Positions 1 to 15,585 of a DNA stretch of 64,000 nucleotides are shown here, piece by piece. Position numbers and translations under genes: made by a program. Each line of letters begins with the position of its first letter. Positions within the stretch are counted from its first letter, which is position 1. The notes beneath the pieces were generated by a model, which did no database searches, was not told the origin of the DNA, and saw only the letters and a program-made list of their open reading frames with translations. Source of the stretch: Nocardioides flavescens. Its GTDB lineage: Bacteria > Actinomycetota > Actinomycetes > Propionibacteriales > Nocardioidaceae. The stretch spans positions 186,001 to 250,000 of the forward strand of contig NZ_WUEK01000008.1 in the NCBI RefSeq assembly GCF_009823805.1. The letters are read 5' to 3'.

Positions 1-1
1 G

Positions 2-347
2 GACGGGCTCCGCTGGTCGGAGGCGGCCTACGCGGCCTACCCCGAGCGGCTGCACGACCCTCGCCCGTTCTCGTCCTACGAGCCCCTGCCGATGACGAGG
101 CGGGAACGACTCCTGGAGATCGCCGTCGAGCTCGAGGTCCTCGACGGCGCCGACGTGGTGCACGAGGGCGCAGACGGCGTCGTCCTGGCCCACCGCCGCA
201 GGGTCAACCACCTCGGCCACGGGCTCCTCACCCTGTTGACCGGCGGCGTCTGGGGCTTCGTGTGGGTCGCCATGTGCCTGGCGCGTCGCGAGGACCGGGT
301 GCGCTGGGAGGTCGACCCCTGGGGCTCGGTCTGGACGACCTCGCTGC

Positions 348-352
<5 letters not shown>
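2..352 (+). CDS. partial small membrane protein, C-terminal part
   Basis: The reading frame is open from the left edge of the window and ends with TGA at 350-352, so this is the last ~116 residues of a gene that starts outside. The visible part has a polar, Arg/Glu-rich stretch with possible internal starts (ATG at 92), then one hydrophobic segment of about 20 residues (HGLLTLLTGGVWGFVWVAMC) preceded by basic residues, and a short Arg/Asp/Trp-rich tail. The layout resembles small actinobacterial proteins with a single C-terminal membrane anchor. I do not recognise a family and assign no function. It points in the same direction as the pyr operon but is separated from it by a tandem repeat and a GC hairpin, so it is probably a separate unit. 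Confidence 0.6.
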
Positions 353-2058
<1,706 letters not shown>

Positions 2059-2062
<4 letters not shown>

Positions 2063-3342
2063 GCACCTACCTGATCCAGAACGTCAGCGTCCTCGGGGGC
2101 GAGCCGCAGGACCTCCTGCTCGTCGACGGCGTCGTGGCTGACGCCTCCGCGACTCCCGCCGAGGGGGCGCAGGTCGTGGACGGCACCGGGCTGATCGCGC
2201 TGCCGGGCCTCGTCGACCTGCACACCCACCTGCGCGAGCCGGGTCGTGAGGACGCCGAGACGGTGGAGTCCGGTACGGCGGCGGCCGCGCGCGGTGGCTT
2301 CACCGCCGTGCACGCGATGGCCAACACCGACCCGGTCGCCGACACCGCCGGCGTGGTCGAGCAGGTCTGGCGGCTCGGGCGCGAGGCGGGGCACTGCGAC
2401 GTGTTCCCGGTCGGGGCCGTGACCGTCGGGCTGGCGGGGGAGCGGCTCGCCGAGCTCGGCGCGATGGCCGACTCGGCCGCCCGCGTGCGGGTCTTCTCCG
2501 ACGACGGCAAGTGCGTGCACGACGCGGTGCTGATGCGCCGGGCGCTGGAGTACGTCAAGGCGTTCGACGGTGTCGTCGCCCAGCACGCCCAGGAGCCGCG
2601 GCTGACCGAGGGCGCCCAGATGAACGAGGGCGAGCTCTCCGGGCGCCTCGGACTCGCTGGCTGGCCCGCCGTCGCCGAGGAGGCGATCATCGCCCGCGAC
2701 GTGCTGCTGGCCGAGCACGTCGGCTCCCGGCTGCACGTCTGCCACGTCTCGACCGCCGGCTCCGTCGAGCTGATCCGGTGGGCCAAGGGCAAGGGCGTCG
2801 ACGTCACGGCCGAGGTCTGCCCCCACCACCTCCTGCTCACCGACGAGCTCGCCGCGACCTACGACCCGATCTACAAGGTCAACCCGCCGCTGCGCACCGC
2901 CCGCGACGTCGAGGCCCTGCGCGCCGGCCTCGCCGACGGCACGATCGACATCGTGGCCACCGACCACGCGCCGCACCCGCACGAGGACAAGGACTGCGAG
3001 TGGGCCGCGGCCGCCTTCGGCATGCTCGGCCTCGAGACCGCGCTGTCGATCGTGCAGGAGACGATGGTCGACCCCGGCCTGCTCGACTGGGCCGGCGTCG
3101 CCGACCGCATGTCGAGCGCCCCCGCCCGCATCGGTCGTCTCGACGACCACGGCCGCGGCCTCGAGGTCGGCGCCCCGGCCCACGTCGTGCTCTACGACCC
3201 CTCGGTCCGGCGTACGGTCGACCCGGCCGGCTCGGCCTCGCTCAGCCGCAACACGCCGTACCGCGGGATGGAGCTGCCGGGCCGCGTCGTCGCGACGTTC
3301 CTGCGCGGCGTTCCCACCGTCCTCGACGGCGAGCTCGTCTGA
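2059..3342 (+). CDS. pyrC: dihydroorotase
   Basis: Cyclises carbamoyl-aspartate to dihydroorotate. The 427-residue size and the motifs mark the type I amidohydrolase-fold dihydroorotase: metal-binding HTH at about residues 55-57 ([11 protein letters not shown]), carboxylated-lysine region, and the Asp metal ligand in IVATDHAPH near residue 301. ATG 2059 overlaps the pyrB stop (ATGA), and a Met-Ser-Thr beginning is shared with several genes here. This is the last gene of the pyrRBC block; the next gene points the other way and the short gap holds a three-hairpin palindromic element. Confidence 0.98.
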
Positions 3343-3375
3343 CGTCCTCGGCCTCAGCCGAGTCCCACGCGTCAC

Positions 3376-3461
3376 AGGAACCCCAGCAACTGCTGGGGTT
3401 CCTGACGTTCTGGGGGGTTGCAACACCCCAGAACGTCGGGGATCCCAGCAGATGCTGGGAT
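3376..3461. repeat. three-hairpin palindromic element, copy 1
   Basis: Three consecutive inverted repeats: 3376-3403 (13-bp arms around AC), 3404-3437 (17-bp arms, one mismatch) and 3442-3461 (ATCCCAGCA-GA-TGCTGGGAT). The outer hairpins share the CCCAGCA/TGCTGGG core. It lies between the convergent ends of pyrC and the lipoprotein gene and could end transcription from both sides. A second copy occurs at 31961-32043. Confidence 0.9.
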
Positions 3462-3471
3462 TCCGCCGGAC

Positions 3472-4251
3472 TCAGCCCGCGGCGCCGGCATCGGGCTGGA
3501 GGGTCGAGGTGACCTGGTCGAGCAGGGCGTCGGCGGTGGTCGCGTCGCCGGCGCTGATGGTGATGTTGTGGACGGTGCCGTCGACGTCGACGACCAGTCC
3601 GCGGCCGCTGATGTCGAGACCGCGCAGGTTGCCCTGGTAGCGCACGACGAAGCCGTCTCCCGCCGGGGTGGTGGCCGGGTCGATGCTCTCGACGGAGAAG
3701 CCGAGCTGCTCGATCTGCTGGCGGGCCTGGTCCTCGGTCGGGAGGGAGGCGCCGGTGCTGCTGATGAGGTTGACGTTGTCGGCGAACGCGCCCGGCTGGG
3801 CGTCCTGGTCGATCGCGAACAGCGCGATGCTCGAGAACTGCTGGCGCAGCTGCTCCGGCGTCACCCCGAGCCGCTCGGCCAGGTCGTCGGTCACGCTGGT
3901 GTCGGTGCCGGAGAGCACCTGCTCGGCGTCGGCGGCGAGGTAGCTCGCCGGCACCTCGAAGGAGATGCCCTCGGCCGAGACGACCTGCCCGTCGCCGCTC
4001 GGTGCGGCGCTCGTCGAGACGCTCGCCGACGTCTCGTCCGAGGCCGTCTCGCTCGGTGCGGTCTCGCTCGGCGTCGTCTCGGTGCTCGGGCTGGCGGGGG
4101 CCGACGAGGAGCCGCCGGACGAGGAGCGGCTGGCACCCTCGTCGTCGGAGCCGCAGGCGGCGAGGCCGGTGGCGAGCAGCGCGGCGGCCGCCACAGCGGC
4201 GAGGCGGTGCGTGGCGCGGGCGGACGTGGTCGGACGGGGGAGTCGGGTCAC
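3472..4251 (-). CDS. putative secreted lipoprotein
   Basis: The 259-residue protein starts with a basic n-region, an Ala/Leu core and a lipobox (LAAC, Cys near residue 33), so it should be lipidated and anchored outside the membrane. A Ser/Thr/Pro/Glu-rich linker (residues ~38-80) follows, then a folded C-terminal domain with alternating strands and helices ([34 protein letters not shown]). The style recalls LpqN-like or PsbP-like actinobacterial lipoproteins, but I cannot assign a family or function. GTG 4251 is chosen because TACCGT sits six bases upstream with no Shine-Dalgarno, the leaderless layout seen elsewhere here. It runs against the pyr genes and splits them into two transcription units. 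Confidence 0.8.
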   Translation of the reverse strand: MTRLPRPTTSARATHRLAAVAAAALLATGLAACGSDDEGASRSSSGGSSSAPASPSTETTPSETAPSETASDETSASVSTSAAPSGDGQVVSAEGISFEVPASYLAADAEQVLSGTDTSVTDDLAERLGVTPEQLRQQFSSIALFAIDQDAQPGAFADNVNLISSTGASLPTEDQARQQIEQLGFSVESIDPATTPAGDGFVVRYQGNLRGLDISGRGLVVDVDGTVHNITISAGDATTADALLDQVTSTLQPDAGAAG

Positions 4252-4257
4252 CCTGTC

Positions 4258-4263
4258 ACGGTA
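4258..4263 (-). promoter_or_regulatory. -10 element (TACCGT) of leaderless lipoprotein gene
   Basis: On the minus strand TACCGT is followed by six bases and the GTG start at 4251, so the mRNA should begin at or next to the start codon. Confidence 0.6.
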
Positions 4264-4321
4264 GCGAGCGGGTCGCCGTTCGCGGGCCGGGACACCGGGT
4301 CGAGGCGGCGCCGAGCGCTGC

Positions 4322-4327
4322 TAGGCT
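4322..4327 (+). promoter_or_regulatory. carA operon -10 element (TAGGCT)
   Basis: TAGGCT would start transcription near 4334, giving a leader of about 52 bases containing the second PyrR-type hairpin. Confidence 0.6.
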
Positions 4328-4343
4328 CGCGGACAGTTCGCAA

Positions 4344-4379
4344 TCCTTTAAGCACCGTCCCGTGAGGCGGAGAAGGAGA
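4344..4379 (+). promoter_or_regulatory. PyrR-binding hairpin overlapping the carA ribosome-binding site
   Basis: CCGTCCCGTGAGGCGG (4355-4370) is the same stem and loop as at 470-485, with changes only at loop positions that are variable in known PyrR sites. Flanking TCCTT (4344-4348) can pair with AAGGA (4373-4377), the carA Shine-Dalgarno. It puts carA-carB-pyrD-pyrF under the same PyrR control as pyrRBC. Confidence 0.8.
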
Positions 4380-4385
4380 GACGGC

Positions 4386-5530
4386 TTGCCTCCGCACGCC
4401 CCCACCCCAGCCCCTGCCCCCGCGCTGCTCGTCCTCGAGGACGGCCGCACCTTCCACGGCGAGGCCTACGGCGCCGTCGGGGAGACCTTCGGCGAGGCGG
4501 TCTTCAGCACCGGCATGACCGGCTACCAGGAGACGCTGACCGACCCGTCCTACCACCGCCAAGTGGTGGTCATGACGGCACCGCACGTCGGCAACACCGG
4601 GATCAACGACGAGGACGCCGAGTCCCGCAAGGTCTGGGTCGCGGGCTACGTCGTGCGCGACCCCGCCCGGGTCCCGAGCAGCTGGCGCAGCCGCCGCACG
4701 CTCGACGACGAGCTGCGCGCCCACGACGTCGTGGGCATCAGCGGGGTCGACACCCGCGCGCTGACCCGCCACCTGCGCGAGCGCGGCGCGATGCGCGTCG
4801 GCATCTCCTCGGTCGAGACCGACCCGGCCGCCCTGCTCGAACGCGTGCGGGCCAGCGCCGAGATGGCCGGGCTCGAGCTGAGCTCCGACGTCTCCACCGC
4901 CGAGGCCTACGTCGTCCCGGCGATCGGCGAGAAGCGGTTCACCGTCGCGGCCCTCGACCTCGGCATCAAGTCGATGACCCCGCACCGGCTGGCCGAGCGC
5001 GGCGTCGAGACCCACGTGCTGCCGGCGACGGCCACCGTCGAGGACCTCCACGCCGTCGGCGCGGACGGGCTGTTCTACAGCAACGGCCCCGGCGACCCGG
5101 CCGCGACGACCGCCCAGGTCGAGCTGCTGCAGGCGGCGCTCGCCGACGGCACGCCGTACTTCGGCATCTGCTTCGGCAACCAGCTCTTCGGCCGCGCGCT
5201 CGGCTTCGGGACCTACAAGCTGAAGTACGGCCACCGCGGGATCAACCAGCCGGTCATGGACCGCACCACCGGCAAGGTCGAGGTCACCGCCCACAACCAC
5301 GGCTTCGCGGTCGACGCCCCGCTCGAGGGCACCACCGAGACGGCGTACGGCACCGCGAGCGTCAGCCACGTCTGCCTCAACGACGACGTCGTCGAGGGCC
5401 TCGAGCTGCGCGGCGAGGACGGCCGTCTGCGCGGCTTCTCCGTGCAGTACCACCCCGAGGCCGCCGCCGGCCCGCACGACGCCGGCTACCTGTTCGACCG
5501 GTTCACCGCGCTGATGGAAGGGACCGTCTG

Positions 5531-5531
<1 letters not shown>
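4386..5531 (+). CDS. carA: carbamoyl-phosphate synthase small (glutaminase) subunit
   Basis: Hydrolyses glutamine and passes ammonia to CarB for carbamoyl phosphate, which feeds both PyrB and the arginine enzyme ArgF. The N-terminal CPSase domain begins at [16 protein letters not shown]; the class I amidotransferase domain has the nucleophile in GICFGN (about Cys-262) and the His-Glu pair in QYHPEAA (about residue 355). The 381-residue size is typical. TTG 4386 is the start: it lies seven bases after GGAG and directly after the PyrR hairpin, while the longer open frame upstream lies in another gene's territory. It overlaps carB by one base (TGATG). Confidence 0.97.
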
Positions 5532-9875
<4,344 letters not shown>

Positions 9876-9879
<4 letters not shown>

Positions 9880-10721
9880 CCAGCTCGCCCAGCACCACGT
9901 TCGGGGAGCGCTTCGTCTCGGCCGTCGGTGCCCGGGGTCCGCTGTGCGCCGGCATCGACCCGCACGCCGCCCTGCTGCGCGCGTGGGGGCTCGACGACGA
10001 CGTCGCCGGGCTCGAGAGGTTCGCGCTCGGCGCCACGGAGGCGCTCGCCCCGCACGTGTCCGTGCTCAAGCCGCAGTCGGCGTTCTACGAGCGGTTCGGC
10101 TCGCGGGGCATCGCCGTGCTCGAGCGGGTCGTCGCCACGGCGCGCGAGGCCGGCGCGCTGGTGCTGCTCGACGTCAAGCGCGGCGACATCGGCTCGACCA
10201 CCGAGGCCTACGCCGAGGCCTACCTCGACCCGGCCTCCCCACTGGCCTGCGACGCGATCACGGCCTCGCCGTACCTCGGCTTCGGCTCGCTCGAGCCGAT
10301 GGTCGAGTCGGCGCGCCGCCACGGCGCGGGGCTGTTCGTGCTCGCGCTGACCTCCAACCCGGAGGGCCCGGAGTTCCAGCACGCCCGCACCGACGACGGC
10401 GCGCTGGTGGCCGACCGGGTGCTCGACCACCTGCGCCGGCTCAACGCCGACGCCGAGCCGCTGGGCTCGTTCGGGGCCGTCGTCGCGGCCAACCTCGCCG
10501 ACGCCTCGGGCCACGACCTCGACATCGGCGGCCCGGTGCTCGCCCCGGGGTTCGGTGCGCAGGGCGGGACCGTCGAGGACCTGCGCCGGGTGTTCGGCTC
10601 CGGCGTCGCGGCGGTCACGCCGAGCTCCTCGCGCGAGCTCCTGCGGCGCGGGCCCGACGCCGCCGCCATGCGTGACGAGGCGCTGCGCCTCAACGACGAG
10701 CTGGCGGCGCTGCGCCCGTGA
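9876..10721 (+). CDS. pyrF: orotidine 5'-phosphate decarboxylase (type 2)
   Basis: Decarboxylates OMP to UMP, the last step of the pathway encoded here. The 281-residue protein belongs to the longer type 2 family used by actinobacteria; the active-site signature DVKRGDIGSTT (about residues 99-109) carries the catalytic Asp-Lys-Asp set, and CAGIDPH near the N-terminus contacts the base. No separate orotate phosphoribosyltransferase (pyrE) is encoded in the cluster, so that gene must lie elsewhere, a common arrangement in actinobacteria. GTG 9876 overlaps the pyrD stop and follows an AAGGGGG stretch. Confidence 0.97.
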
Positions 10722-11173
10722 CCCGGCTCGTCGCCCGCGCTCTGCCCGCCGCCGTGCTGCTGCTCGGTGGCGCGGTGGCGGGCGGCTGCGGCGACGACCC
10801 GCAGGCGGCCTACTGCGACGCGGTCGAGTCGCACCGCGCCGAGCTCGGCGAGCTGCTGGGCTCGGGTGGTCCCGACGCGCTGCTGCGGGCGCTGCCCGTC
10901 TTCCGCGACCTCGCCGCGAAGGCGCCCTCGGACCTGCGCGACGAGTGGCGCACCGTGGTCGACGCGGTCGAGGGCCTCTCCGACGCGCTCGACGCGGCCG
11001 GGGTCGACGCCGCGACCTACGACCGCGACAGTCCGCCCGCGGGCGTCACCGACGCCCAGCGCGACGCCATCGACGCGGCCGCCGGCGACCTGACCAGCCC
11101 GGCCACCGTGACCGCCTTCGAGGGAGTGCAGCAGCAGGCCAAGGACGTGTGCGGGACGCCGCTGAGCCTGTGA
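10718..11173 (+). CDS. small putative lipoprotein
   Basis: The 151-residue protein begins with a short basic region, a hydrophobic core and a lipobox-like GGC (Cys near residue 25), predicting export and lipidation. The mature part is acidic and mostly helical (YCDAVESHRAELGELL and similar), with two further cysteines near each end that could form a disulfide. The family is unknown to me. The GTG start overlaps the pyrF stop by 4 bases, so it is co-transcribed with the pyr genes; the position before mihF is common in related genomes, without showing a link to pyrimidines. Confidence 0.75.
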   Translation: MTRLVARALPAAVLLLGGAVAGGCGDDPQAAYCDAVESHRAELGELLGSGGPDALLRALPVFRDLAAKAPSDLRDEWRTVVDAVEGLSDALDAAGVDAATYDRDSPPAGVTDAQRDAIDAAAGDLTSPATVTAFEGVQQQAKDVCGTPLSL

Positions 11174-11237
11174 GGAGGCCTCTCGTCGCCCACGCGGTGA
11201 CCCACGCCCCACACCGATCCGGGGCCCGGGGGCGCGA

Positions 11238-11267
11238 TTGCCGCCGTCGAGGTGGCATGACTATGTT
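11238..11267 (+). promoter_or_regulatory. probable mihF promoter
   Basis: TTGCCG (11238-11243) and TATGTT (11262-11267) are separated by 18 bp. Transcription would start near 11274, leaving a leader of about 40 bases with AAGGA at 11300-11304 before the mihF ATG. Confidence 0.5.
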
Positions 11268-11314
11268 GAGCAGCACGCTCCCTCCCACCCGCGTCGACGA
11301 AGGACCTGCTGCCG

Positions 11315-11629
11315 ATGGCTCTGCCTCCGCTCACCCCCGAACAACGACAGGCGGCCCTCGAGAAGGCCGCCGCGTCCCGTCGTGAGCGTGCCGAGGTCAA
11401 GAACCGGCTCAAGAGCTCCGGCGCCTCCATCTCCGAGGTGCTCGCCGAGGGCCAGACCAACGAGGTCATCGGCAAGATGCGCGTGGTCGACCTGCTGCAG
11501 TCCATGCCCGGGCTCGGCAAGGTGCGGGCCCGCCAGACGATGGAGCGCCTCGGGATCGCCGAGAGCCGCCGCGTCCGGGGCCTCGGCACCAAGCAGGTCG
11601 CAGCGCTCCAACGGGAGTTCGGGTCCTGA
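11315..11629 (+). CDS. mihF: actinobacterial integration host factor (mIHF)
   Basis: A small nucleoid-associated protein that binds and bends DNA and affects nucleoid shape; the family is unrelated to enterobacterial IHF. The 104-residue length, the basic helical N-terminus (TPEQRQAALEKAAASRRERAEVK) and the helix-two-turn-helix segment MPGLGKVRARQTMERLGI with RRVRGLG after it are diagnostic. ATG 11315 is preceded by AAGGA at ten bases. It has its own promoter and is followed by a hairpin-bearing repeat before gmk, the conserved neighbour in actinobacteria. Confidence 0.95.
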   Translation: MALPPLTPEQRQAALEKAAASRRERAEVKNRLKSSGASISEVLAEGQTNEVIGKMRVVDLLQSMPGLGKVRARQTMERLGIAESRRVRGLGTKQVAALQREFGS

Positions 11630-11662
11630 GCGGACCGAGGCACGAGGTCCGAGCAGGACAAT

Positions 11663-11720
11663 GGTGGTCGAGCAGCGAGCGCGGGTGAGGAACGAACCCG
11701 CGACCGAGCGTGTCGAGACC
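11663..11720. repeat. dispersed element with inner hairpin, between mihF and gmk
   Basis: Flanks GTGGTCGAG (11664-11672) and GTGTCGAGACC (11710-11720) enclose a hairpin whose arms are GCGGGT and ACCCGC. The same flanks with different inner hairpins occur at 35321-35359 and 35374-35410. It may end mihF transcription or separate it from gmk. Confidence 0.7.
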
Positions 11721-11740
11721 TCGCAAGTGAAGGCTGGAAG

Positions 11741-12370
11741 TTGAGTTCTGTCCCTGAGCACGCCGGCACCACCCCCCGCAGCCGACTCGTCGTCCTCGCC
11801 GGCCCGACGGCGGTGGGCAAGGGCAGCGTGGCGGCGTACGTCCGCGAGCACCACCCGGAGGTCTGGATCTCGGTGTCGGCGACGACGCGGGCACCGCGGC
11901 CGGGGGAGGAGAACGGCGTCCACTACTGGTTCGTCTCCACCGAGGAGTTCGACCGGATGGCCGCCGAGGACGACCTGCTGGAGTGGGCGGTCGTACACGG
12001 GCGCAACCGCTACGGCACCCCGCGCCAGCCCGTCGACCTGGCTCTGGCCTCGGGTCGCCCCGCGATGCTCGAGATCGACCTGCAGGGCGCGCGCCAGGTG
12101 CGCCGCACCATGCCCGAGGCGCTCTTCGTCTTCCTCAAGCCGCCCTCGTGGGACGAGCTGGTGCGCCGCCTGGTCGGCCGGGGCACCGAGGACGCCGCCG
12201 AGCGCGAGCGGCGCCTGGCGACGGCCCGCGAGGAGCTCGCCGCCGAGTCGGAGTTCGACGTCACCATCGTCAACCGCGAAGTTCACGCCGCCGCGGAGGA
12301 GTTGGTAGCCTTGATGAGACTCGGCCCGGACGTCCGTGCCCATCAGAACGCCACTGAGCTGGAGCACTGA
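11741..12370 (+). CDS. gmk: guanylate kinase
   Basis: Phosphorylates GMP to GDP with ATP. The P-loop GPTAVGKGS is at residues 24-32, the GMP-binding [11 protein letters not shown] follows, then ENGVHYWFV and [11 protein letters not shown]; all are standard for the family and the 209-residue size is normal. The start is TTG 11741, about 14 codons before the first conserved strand; AAGG and GGAAG lie just upstream. The next gene, rpoZ, begins 67 bases downstream, a conserved pair. Confidence 0.96.
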   Translation: MSSVPEHAGTTPRSRLVVLAGPTAVGKGSVAAYVREHHPEVWISVSATTRAPRPGEENGVHYWFVSTEEFDRMAAEDDLLEWAVVHGRNRYGTPRQPVDLALASGRPAMLEIDLQGARQVRRTMPEALFVFLKPPSWDELVRRLVGRGTEDAAERERRLATAREELAAESEFDVTIVNREVHAAAEELVALMRLGPDVRAHQNATELEH

Positions 12371-12437
12371 GCCCACCGAGCCGAGCAGCGCGGCCCACCG
12401 GTCGCCCTGACGATCCCGATCCCAGCGAGGCTGACGC

Positions 12438-12764
12438 GTGTCTTCTCCCCTCATCGATGCCCAGGGCGTCACCAACCCCTCCATCGACGACCTGCTCACC
12501 AAGACCGACAGCAAGTACAAGCTGGTCCTCTACAGCGCCCAGCGCGCCCGCCAGATCAACGCCTACTACTCCCAGCTCGGCGAGGGCCTGCTGGAGTACG
12601 TCGGCCCGCTGGTCGACACCCACGTGCAGGAGAAGCCCCTCTCGATCGCGCTGCGCGAGATCAACGAGGACCTGCTGACCTGCGAGGACATCGACCCGGC
12701 CGAGCTCGCGGCCGCCGAGGCCGAGGCCGCCGCCCCGGCCTCCGACGAGTCGGCCGAGCAGTAG
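12438..12764 (+). CDS. rpoZ: RNA polymerase omega subunit
   Basis: Helps assemble and stabilise RNA polymerase by holding the beta-prime chain. The 108-residue protein has the actinobacterial omega core ([27 protein letters not shown] begins at residue 13; [10 protein letters not shown] near residue 70) and an acidic Ala/Glu tail that varies between species. GTG 12438 is the only start giving the full N-terminus. It sits between gmk and coaBC as in most actinobacteria. Confidence 0.96.
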   Translation: MSSPLIDAQGVTNPSIDDLLTKTDSKYKLVLYSAQRARQINAYYSQLGEGLLEYVGPLVDTHVQEKPLSIALREINEDLLTCEDIDPAELAAAEAEAAAPASDESAEQ

Positions 12765-12795
12765 GACCCGCGGTCGCGGGACCGGGGACGCTGCG

Positions 12796-14034
12796 CTGAG
12801 CACCGTCGTCCTCGGCGTCGCCGGCGGCATCGCGGCCTACAAGGCCGCGGAGCTGCTGCGACGTCTCACCGAGTCGGGGCACGACGTGACGGTCGTGCCG
12901 ACCGACGCGGCGCTGGAGTTCGTCGGCGCCCCGACCTGGGCCGCACTGTCCGGCAAGCCCGTCGCCACCGACGTGTGGACCGGCGTCCACGCCGTGCCCC
13001 ACGTGCGCATCGGCCAGGGCGCCGACCTCGTCGTCGTCGCCCCCGCGACCGCCAACGTGCTGGCCAAGGCCGCGCACGGGCTCGCCGACGACCTCCTCAC
13101 CAACACCCTGCTCACCGCGCGCTGCCCGGTGGTCTTCGCCCCGGCGATGCACACCGAGATGTGGGAGCACCCCGCGACCCGCGCCAACGTCGCCACCCTG
13201 CGCCAGCGCGGCGCGCTGGTCATCGAGCCGGCGGTCGGTCGTCTCACCGGCAAGGACTCCGGCAAGGGCCGGCTGCCCGACCCGCTCGAGATCTTCGAGG
13301 TCTGCGTCGACGTGCTGGCCCACGGCGTGCGCCGCGACCTGGCCGGGCGCCGGGTCGTCGTCTCGGCCGGCGGCACCCGCGAGCCGCTCGACCCGGTGCG
13401 CTACCTCGGCAACCGCTCCTCGGGCCGGCAGGGCTACGCCCTGGCCCGTGCCGCCGCCGCCCGCGGCGCCGAGGTGACGCTCGTCGCCGCCAACACCGAG
13501 CTGGGCGACCCGTCCGGCGTGCACGTCGTACGCGTCGAGACGACCGAGCAGCTGCGCGCCGAGGTGCTGGCCGCCGCCGCCGGCTGCGACGCCGTCGTCA
13601 TGGCCGCGGCGCCCGCCGACTTCCGCCCGAGCGCGGTGAGCGGCGCCAAGATCAAGAAGACCGACGACGGCTCGGCCCCGGCGCTGGAGCTCGTGCAGAA
13701 CCCCGACATCCTGCGCGAGCTCAGCGCGCACCGCCCCGGCCCGACGACCGTCGTCGTGGGCTTCGCGGCCGAGACCGGCGACGGCACCGGGTCGGTGCTC
13801 GACCTGGCCCGGGCCAAGCTCGCCCGCAAGGGCTGCGACCTGCTCGTCGTCAACGACGTCAGCGGTGGTGCCGTGTTCGGCAGCGCCGACAACGAGGCCG
13901 TGATCCTCGGCGCGGACGGCTCGGCGACCGAGGTGCCCCGCGGGTCGAAGGGCGCCCTGGCCCACACCATTTGGGACCAGGTGGCGCGCAGGCTGCAAGA
14001 TGATCCGCAATCACCATCGATCCAGGAGACATGA
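12796..14034 (+). CDS. coaBC: bifunctional phosphopantothenoylcysteine decarboxylase / synthase
   Basis: Joins cysteine to 4'-phosphopantothenate and decarboxylates the product on the way to coenzyme A. The CoaC half is flavin-dependent (GVAGGIAAYKAAELLR at the N-terminus, PAMHTEMW near residue 115); the CoaB half starts at VVVSAGGTREPLDPVR and ends near residue 400 (NDVSGGAVFGSADNEA). The start is the point of interest: between the previous in-frame stop (12676-12678) and the flavin motif there is no ATG, GTG or TTG. CTG 12796, six bases after GGGGAC, gives a complete 412-residue protein beginning (M)STVVLGVAGG. The first standard start, GTG 12886, would cut off 30 residues including the flavin motif. 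Confidence 0.93.
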   Translation: MSTVVLGVAGGIAAYKAAELLRRLTESGHDVTVVPTDAALEFVGAPTWAALSGKPVATDVWTGVHAVPHVRIGQGADLVVVAPATANVLAKAAHGLADDLLTNTLLTARCPVVFAPAMHTEMWEHPATRANVATLRQRGALVIEPAVGRLTGKDSGKGRLPDPLEIFEVCVDVLAHGVRRDLAGRRVVVSAGGTREPLDPVRYLGNRSSGRQGYALARAAAARGAEVTLVAANTELGDPSGVHVVRVETTEQLRAEVLAAAAGCDAVVMAAAPADFRPSAVSGAKIKKTDDGSAPALELVQNPDILRELSAHRPGPTTVVVGFAAETGDGTGSVLDLARAKLARKGCDLLVVNDVSGGAVFGSADNEAVILGADGSATEVPRGSKGALAHTIWDQVARRLQDDPQSPSIQET

Positions 14035-14037
14035 CCC

Positions 14038-15228
<1,191 letters not shown>

Positions 15229-15258
15229 GGCCGTCTGGCACCACCTCGCTCCACCCCT

Positions 15259-15292
15259 CGACGCCGCCCCGGGACACCCCGGGGCGGCGTCG
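15259..15292 (+). terminator. terminator hairpin after metK
   Basis: A perfect 15-bp GC-rich stem with loop ACAC (arms CGACGCCGCCCCGGG and its complement). The T-run is weak, as is normal in actinobacteria. Confidence 0.85.
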
Positions 15293-15317
15293 TGGCGTTG
15301 TCGGAGCGCTCTGTCGT

Positions 15318-15508
15318 CGACAGTCGAGCTCCCCGGTCACCCGGTGACCCGGAAGTTCGACAGTCGCTGCGACGATCGGCTCACGGCGCGACTGTGCAAC
15401 TTCCTGGTCACCAGATGACTGAGAAGTTGCACAGTCGCCGACCGGGCGTCGTGTCCTGTCGACAGTCGAACTTCCCGGCCACCTGGTGACCAGAAGGTTC
15501 GACAGTCG
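15318..15508. repeat. array of three 49-bp palindromes at exact 71-bp period
   Basis: Units 15318-15366, 15389-15437 and 15460-15508 are each 49 bp with dyad symmetry; spacers of 22 bp (15367-15388 and 15438-15459) differ from each other. Ends are CGACAGTCG or its near mirror CGACTGTGC/GCACAGTCG, centres are GGTCACC/GGTGACC-like. The unit sequences differ, with some changes made on both arms (unit 2 has GCA/TGC where units 1 and 3 have TCGA/TCGA), so the fold seems to be kept. The array fills most of the 357-bp gap between metK and priA; otherwise the gap holds only the metK terminator and the priA promoter. Confidence 0.9.
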
Positions 15509-15572
15509 AGCGCAGGGCCCGCTCGTCCACAGCCCGACCAGCGGCGAGGGGCGGAGCGGGGGTGGCGGCTGG

Positions 15573-15578
15573 TATCCA
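15573..15578 (+). promoter_or_regulatory. -10 element (TATCCA) before priA
   Basis: Seven bases separate it from GTG 15586, and there is no Shine-Dalgarno, consistent with a leaderless mRNA and with this start rather than the upstream in-frame GTG 15562. Confidence 0.5.
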
Positions 15579-15585
15579 TGACGCC

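Noticed and set aside
12457..12678. Start of coaBC inside rpoZ
   Set aside because: The in-frame stop at 12676-12678 blocks any start upstream; no standard start exists between it and 12886.
15318..15508. CRISPR array
   Set aside because: Repeat units are 49 bp, internally symmetric and diverged from one another, there are only three, and no cas gene is in the window. Only the regular spacing resembles CRISPR.
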